A DNA stretch of 5,371 nt, from assembly GCA_020718945.1 (NCBI GenBank), contig DYRB01000238.1:1-5371 (forward strand), read 5' to 3'. Of the stretch, positions 4,234 to 5,371 are shown piece after piece (the stretch's first letter is position 1; each line of letters begins with the position of its first letter). The stretch comes from Lamprocystis purpurea. Lineage in GTDB: Bacteria > Pseudomonadota > Gammaproteobacteria > Chromatiales > Chromatiaceae. The notes beneath the pieces were generated by a model, which was not told the DNA's origin, did not search any database, and saw only the letters and a list, made by a program, of their open reading frames with translations. The position numbers were made by a program, and so were the translations under genes.

Positions 4234-5371
4234 ATGCACCACGAGATCCCCACCCACAGCCCCACCGGCCTGCGGCTGTCCCCCCGCGGCCTGATCGCCG
4301 GGGCCGTCGCCCTGGCCCTGGCCGGCGGCGCCGTGCTGGCCCAGGTGGACGCGGTCAATCCGCCGACCAACCCCAGCCAGGGCCAGGCCCAGCCCCAGGT
4401 TCAGGCCCCGGCCCAGGCCATGCCGGGCTTCGCCGACGTGGCCGCGCGGGTGACCCCCGCTGTGGTCAATGTGATGGTGGCCGGCAAGGGCGGCGCCGAC
4501 CCGGAGCACGGTATCCAGGGGCTGCCCGATGGCGCGCCCATGCAGGAGTTCTTCCGCCGCCACTTCCAGCAGCCCGGCCAGGGCGGCAAGCACCACACCC
4601 AGGGGGTGGGCTCCGGCTTCCTGGTGGACGCCGACGGCCACATAGTCACCAACAACCATGTGGTCGAAGGTGCCGACGAGGTGCGGGTGACCCTGCATGA
4701 CGGCGCCAAGTTCAAGGCCCGGGTGATCGGACGGGACGACAAGACCGATCTGGCCCTGATCAAGATCGATGCCGGCCGGCCCCTGCCCTATGTGGACCTG
4801 GGCCAAGGGACCCGGGCGCGGGTCGGCGACTGGGTCCTGGCGGTGGGCAACCCCTTCGGGCTGGGCGGCTCAGTGAGCGCCGGGATCGTCTCCGCCGAGG
4901 GCCGCGACATCAATGCCGGGCCCTACGACGACTACATCCAGGTCGATGCCCCCATCAACCGGGGCAATTCCGGCGGGCCCCTGTTCGATGCCCAGGGCCG
5001 ACTGCTGGGGGTCAACACGGCCATCTATTCACCCACCGGGGGCAGCGTAGGCATCGGCTTCGCCATACCGGCGGACACGGTGCGCACCGTGGTGGCGGAC
5101 CTGCGCACCGATGGCCGGGTGGACCGGGGTTGGCTGGGGGTGCAGATTCAGCCCGTCACCGAGGAGTTGGCGGCGGCCCTGGGGCTCAAGGAGGCGACCG
5201 GGGTCCTGGTGGCGGGCGTGGTCCCAGACGGGCCCGCGGCCGGCATCGACATCCAGCCCGGCGACGTGATCCTCAAGGCCGGCGGCCAGACCCTGAAGGA
5301 CTACAAGGACTTGCCCAAGCTGGTGGCGGCCACCCAGGCCGGCAGCGCAATGACCCTGGACCTGGTGCGCA
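4234..5371 (+). CDS. degP: Do-family (DegP/HtrA) periplasmic serine protease, 3' end off window
   Basis: The window holds 379 codons of a trypsin-like protease that degrades or holds misfolded envelope proteins. Residues 1-36 form a signal sequence: basic R14 and R18, then a hydrophobic core ending in A-V-L-A36, a likely cleavage point. A Pro/Gln-rich linker (43-63) follows. The protease domain covers about 66-290 with catalytic H142 (T-N-N-H-V-V), D172 (K-T-D-L-A-L-I) and S246 (G-N-S-G-G-P-L); all are present, so it should be active. The M-Q-E-F-F-R-R-H-F segment (103-111) is the regulatory LA loop. The first PDZ domain begins at R-G-W-L-G-V (298-303) and is cut by the window end; a second PDZ is expected beyond. 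GGAG at 4223-4226 lies 7 nt before the ATG. DegP, DegQ and MucD cannot be told apart from this piece. The gene is divergent from the PspA-family operon. Confidence 0.95.
   Translation, partial: MHHEIPTHSPTGLRLSPRGLIAGAVALALAGGAVLAQVDAVNPPTNPSQGQAQPQVQAPAQAMPGFADVAARVTPAVVNVMVAGKGGADPEHGIQGLPDGAPMQEFFRRHFQQPGQGGKHHTQGVGSGFLVDADGHIVTNNHVVEGADEVRVTLHDGAKFKARVIGRDDKTDLALIKIDAGRPLPYVDLGQGTRARVGDWVLAVGNPFGLGGSVSAGIVSAEGRDINAGPYDDYIQVDAPINRGNSGGPLFDAQGRLLGVNTAIYSPTGGSVGIGFAIPADTVRTVVADLRTDGRVDRGWLGVQIQPVTEELAAALGLKEATGVLVAGVVPDGPAAGIDIQPGDVILKAGGQTLKDYKDLPKLVAATQAGSAMTLDLVR

Noticed and set aside
4171..4806. 211-codon minus-strand frame opposite degP
   Set aside because: It lies antisense to the protease domain, whose catalytic residues are intact, and shows no domain of its own.

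Overview
The window is very GC-rich bacterial DNA. It holds four genes I can place in a family, one small unplaced gene, and fragments at the left edge. Gene style, Shine-Dalgarno sites and protein families fit a high-GC proteobacterium. A gammaproteobacterium such as a purple sulfur bacterium (Chromatiaceae) is my best guess, but nothing here proves it.

Layout, left to right. Positions 1-198 carry the C-terminal end of an unidentified plus-strand protein and a possible 29-codon reading frame. Convergent with these is a minus-strand gene (292-1020) for a DUF6499 + DUF2285-like protein, a pair often met near mobile and conjugative elements. Divergent from it, with its own candidate promoter, Shine-Dalgarno site and strong 14-bp hairpin, is a 44-residue lysine-rich protein (1205-1339). 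A 220-nt convergent gap (1340-1559) holds that hairpin and a repeat element: imperfect 30-nt inverted arms about 70 nt apart, the right arm being three 10-nt units around ATTTGCG.

From 3905 down to 1560 runs a tight minus-strand three-gene operon: a short PspA/IM30-family coiled-coil protein, a multi-spanning membrane protein (start overlaps the previous stop by 4 nt), and an exported or membrane-anchored von Willebrand factor A (VWA) protein with a clear metal-site motif. Divergently, across a 328-nt intergenic region, starts a Do-family (DegP/HtrA) periplasmic serine protease that runs off the right edge inside its first PDZ domain.

The right half therefore looks like an envelope-maintenance locus. 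PspA-family proteins act on the inner face of the cytoplasmic membrane, the membrane protein could be their partner, the VWA protein could act on the periplasmic side, and DegP handles misfolded periplasmic proteins. The shared intergenic region carries phased GTTA/TTACC half-sites that could bind an OmpR-type response regulator. The joint role is inference from family knowledge and gene order. The most noteworthy item is the PspA - membrane protein - VWA operon head-to-head with degP.
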